6,545 nucleotides of DNA, taken from contig JASHPP010000269.1 in the NCBI GenBank assembly GCA_030038035.1, forward strand, positions 1 through 6,545. The letters run 5' to 3'. Each line of letters starts with the position of its first letter. The stretch's first letter is position 1. Source of the stretch: Trebonia sp. GTDB taxonomy: Bacteria; Actinomycetota; Actinomycetes; Streptosporangiales; Streptosporangiaceae. Below, piece by piece: positions 5,631 through 6,545 of this stretch. A model generated the notes under the pieces. That model worked only from the letters and a program-made list of their open reading frames with translations, was not told the DNA's origin and ran no database searches. A program made the translations under genes and the position numbers.

Positions 5631-6545
5631 GGCTAGCTCCTGAGGAGTCGTTATCTCCCGAGGCGGGAGGGTTAACAGTTGTGTGTGCGGCTAGGACGGT
5701 GTCGGGTGCGAAAACTGCCGCGCCCGGGGCGGCGCGGGCGCCCGGGGCGCCGCGTGCGCTCCGCTCCGGGTCCGGGTCCGGGTCGGCCGCGGCAGCGTCC
5801 AGCCCGAGTTCAGACCGGACAATTGTCGCGCCAGCTACCATAGCGCGCAATTTGCGCCTGGCGACCTCCGGAGCCAGGTGCCGCAGCCCGCAGTCGGGGT
5901 TGATCATAAGGCGGCCGGGGGCGACGTACTCAAGGCCGCGCCGGATGCGCGCGGCGACGAGCTCGGGGCTCTCCACCGCCGCGGACTTGACGTCGATCAC
6001 GCCGAGGCCCAGCGCGGAGTGCCAGGAGTACTCCTTGATCAGCCGCAGGTCCTCCAGGCCCTTGCGGGCGAACTCGAGCACCAGCTGGTCCACGCGGGCA
6101 TCGAGCACGGCAGGGAAAAGGAAATCGTAGTGACCCTCCCAGGACGGCCGCGCGTACCTGTTGCCATAGCAGACGTGCAGCGCCCAGGTGACGGGAATCC
6201 CGTCGGTCACGATGTTGACCGCCTCGACCGCGAGCCCGGCCTGTTCCGGGTAGCCCGCCAGGAAGGGCTCGTCGATCTGCAGCAGGGTCGCGCCGGCGTC
6301 CGCGAGCGAACGAGCCTCCAGGTTGAGCCGCCTGGCCAGCGCGCGGACCAGGTCGGCGGGGTCGGTGTAGGCGGTGTCGGCGATCCGGCGCGACAGCGAG
6401 AACGGCCCGGTGAAGGAGAATTTGACGGGGCGGTCGGTCAGCTGCCTGGTGAAGTCGAAGTCGGCGGCGAGCCCGAGGCTGGACTTGTCGTCCTCGGGCA
6501 GCGGCGAGGTGACCTCGGCCTCGTAGTAGTCGTAGTAATCCGACT
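5623..6545 (-). CDS. MetE C-terminal-domain methionine synthase-like protein (N-terminus beyond window)
   Basis: The visible 306 residues belong to the zinc-dependent UROD/MetE-like methyltransferase fold, which moves a methyl group to a thiol such as homocysteine. Numbering from the window edge: [16 protein letters not shown] (35-50) matches the MetE block before the active site, QIDEP (89-93) is the family motif, and the four zinc ligands of MetE are all in place: His123 and Cys125 (HVCYGN), Glu157 (LVLEFAR), Cys218 ([10 protein letters not shown]). The Glu-Cys spacing of 61 equals that of E. coli MetE. The fold ends near residue 248; then comes a 58-residue Ala/Pro/Asp/Gly-rich tail (with DPDPDPE) reaching 8 nt into metK. 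Third-position GC falls to about half in the last 31 codons, unlike the core. It could be full MetE, a short folate-independent methionine synthase of the core-MetE type, or a relative such as epoxyalkane:CoM transferase; pairing with metK favours methionine formation. The GTG at 6210 is internal, not a start. Confidence 0.87.
   Translation of the reverse strand, partial: SDYYDYYEAEVTSPLPEDDKSSLGLAADFDFTRQLTDRPVKFSFTGPFSLSRRIADTAYTDPADLVRALARRLNLEARSLADAGATLLQIDEPFLAGYPEQAGLAVEAVNIVTDGIPVTWALHVCYGNRYARPSWEGHYDFLFPAVLDARVDQLVLEFARKGLEDLRLIKEYSWHSALGLGVIDVKSAAVESPELVAARIRRGLEYVAPGRLMINPDCGLRHLAPEVARRKLRAMVAGATIVRSELGLDAAAADPDPDPERSARGAPGARAAPGAAVFAPDTVLAAHTTVNPPASGDNDSSGASHG
5637..5669 (-). promoter_or_regulatory. 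metK ribosome site with small competing hairpins
   Basis: Four short complementary blocks precede the metK ATG on the minus strand: A, CTCCCG (5669-5664); B, CGGGAG (5660-5655); C, CTCCT (5647-5643); D, AGGAG (5641-5637), the Shine-Dalgarno. A pairs with B (6 bp, three-base loop). C can fold on D (about 4 bp, CTCC-TCA-GGAG), masking the ribosome site. Alternatively B can pair with C and free D. Ribosomes finishing the MetE-like gene would cross all of it, so coupling alone could open the site. The stems are short; treat as a hypothesis. Confidence 0.35.
5765..5782. repeat. Hexamer tandem repeat (three TCCGGG units)
   Basis: Three perfect TCCGGG copies on the plus strand encode the Asp-Pro repeats in the tail of the MetE-like protein. 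Being a multiple of three, gain or loss of a unit would keep frame and change the number of Asp-Pro pairs. It marks the start of the low-complexity tail. Confidence 0.7.

Noticed and set aside
4341..5636. 431-codon plus-strand open frame antisense to metK
   Set aside because: The minus strand carries all MetK signatures; the antisense frame is a composition artefact.
5631..5760. SAM riboswitch upstream of metK
   Set aside because: I looked for SAM-I, SAM-II or SAM-IV features and saw only short helices; most of the stretch lies within the coding frame of the upstream gene. A covariance-model search would settle it.

Overview
The window looks like chromosomal DNA from a high-GC Gram-positive bacterium, most likely an actinomycete (Actinomycetota). 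The genes have strong G/C preference at third codon positions, which opens long shadow frames on the opposite strand. The extracellular binding protein is a lipoprotein with a Ser/Thr-rich stalk. Genus cannot be told from the sequence. All four confident genes and one large partial gene lie on the minus strand, so the biology reads from right to left.

Right part (6545 to 4428): a methionine/S-adenosylmethionine pair. The 3' part of a cobalamin-independent methionine synthase-like gene (MetE C-terminal catalytic fold, with all four zinc ligands visible) enters from the right edge. It runs 8 nt into metK (S-adenosylmethionine synthetase), so the two are probably translationally coupled: one would make or recycle methionine, the other convert it to SAM. 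The MetE-like protein carries an odd 58-residue low-complexity tail that occupies what would otherwise be the metK leader. A strong hairpin about 90 nt past metK probably ends this transcript.

Middle part (4427 to 3393): about 1 kb with no gene I can support. It holds the metK terminator, a GC-rich island with further hairpins, two CGATATCG palindromes, and an AT-richer stretch next to the transporter operon. That stretch contains a candidate promoter, an 11-bp direct repeat and a possible 16-codon leader ORF.

Left part (3392 to 1): a branched-chain amino acid (LIV, HAAT family) type ABC importer operon. It encodes a lipoprotein substrate-binding protein, a LivH-type permease 14 nt downstream, and a LivM-type permease overlapping livH by 1 nt. 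LivM runs off the left edge; the ATPase genes (livG, livF) are expected beyond it, or fused to it.

Nothing here is a clearly new system. The items most worth a second look are the overlapping MetE-like/metK pair with its tail and small competing RNA helices, the unusual neighbourhood and sequence flavour of metK, and the structured 1-kb gap.
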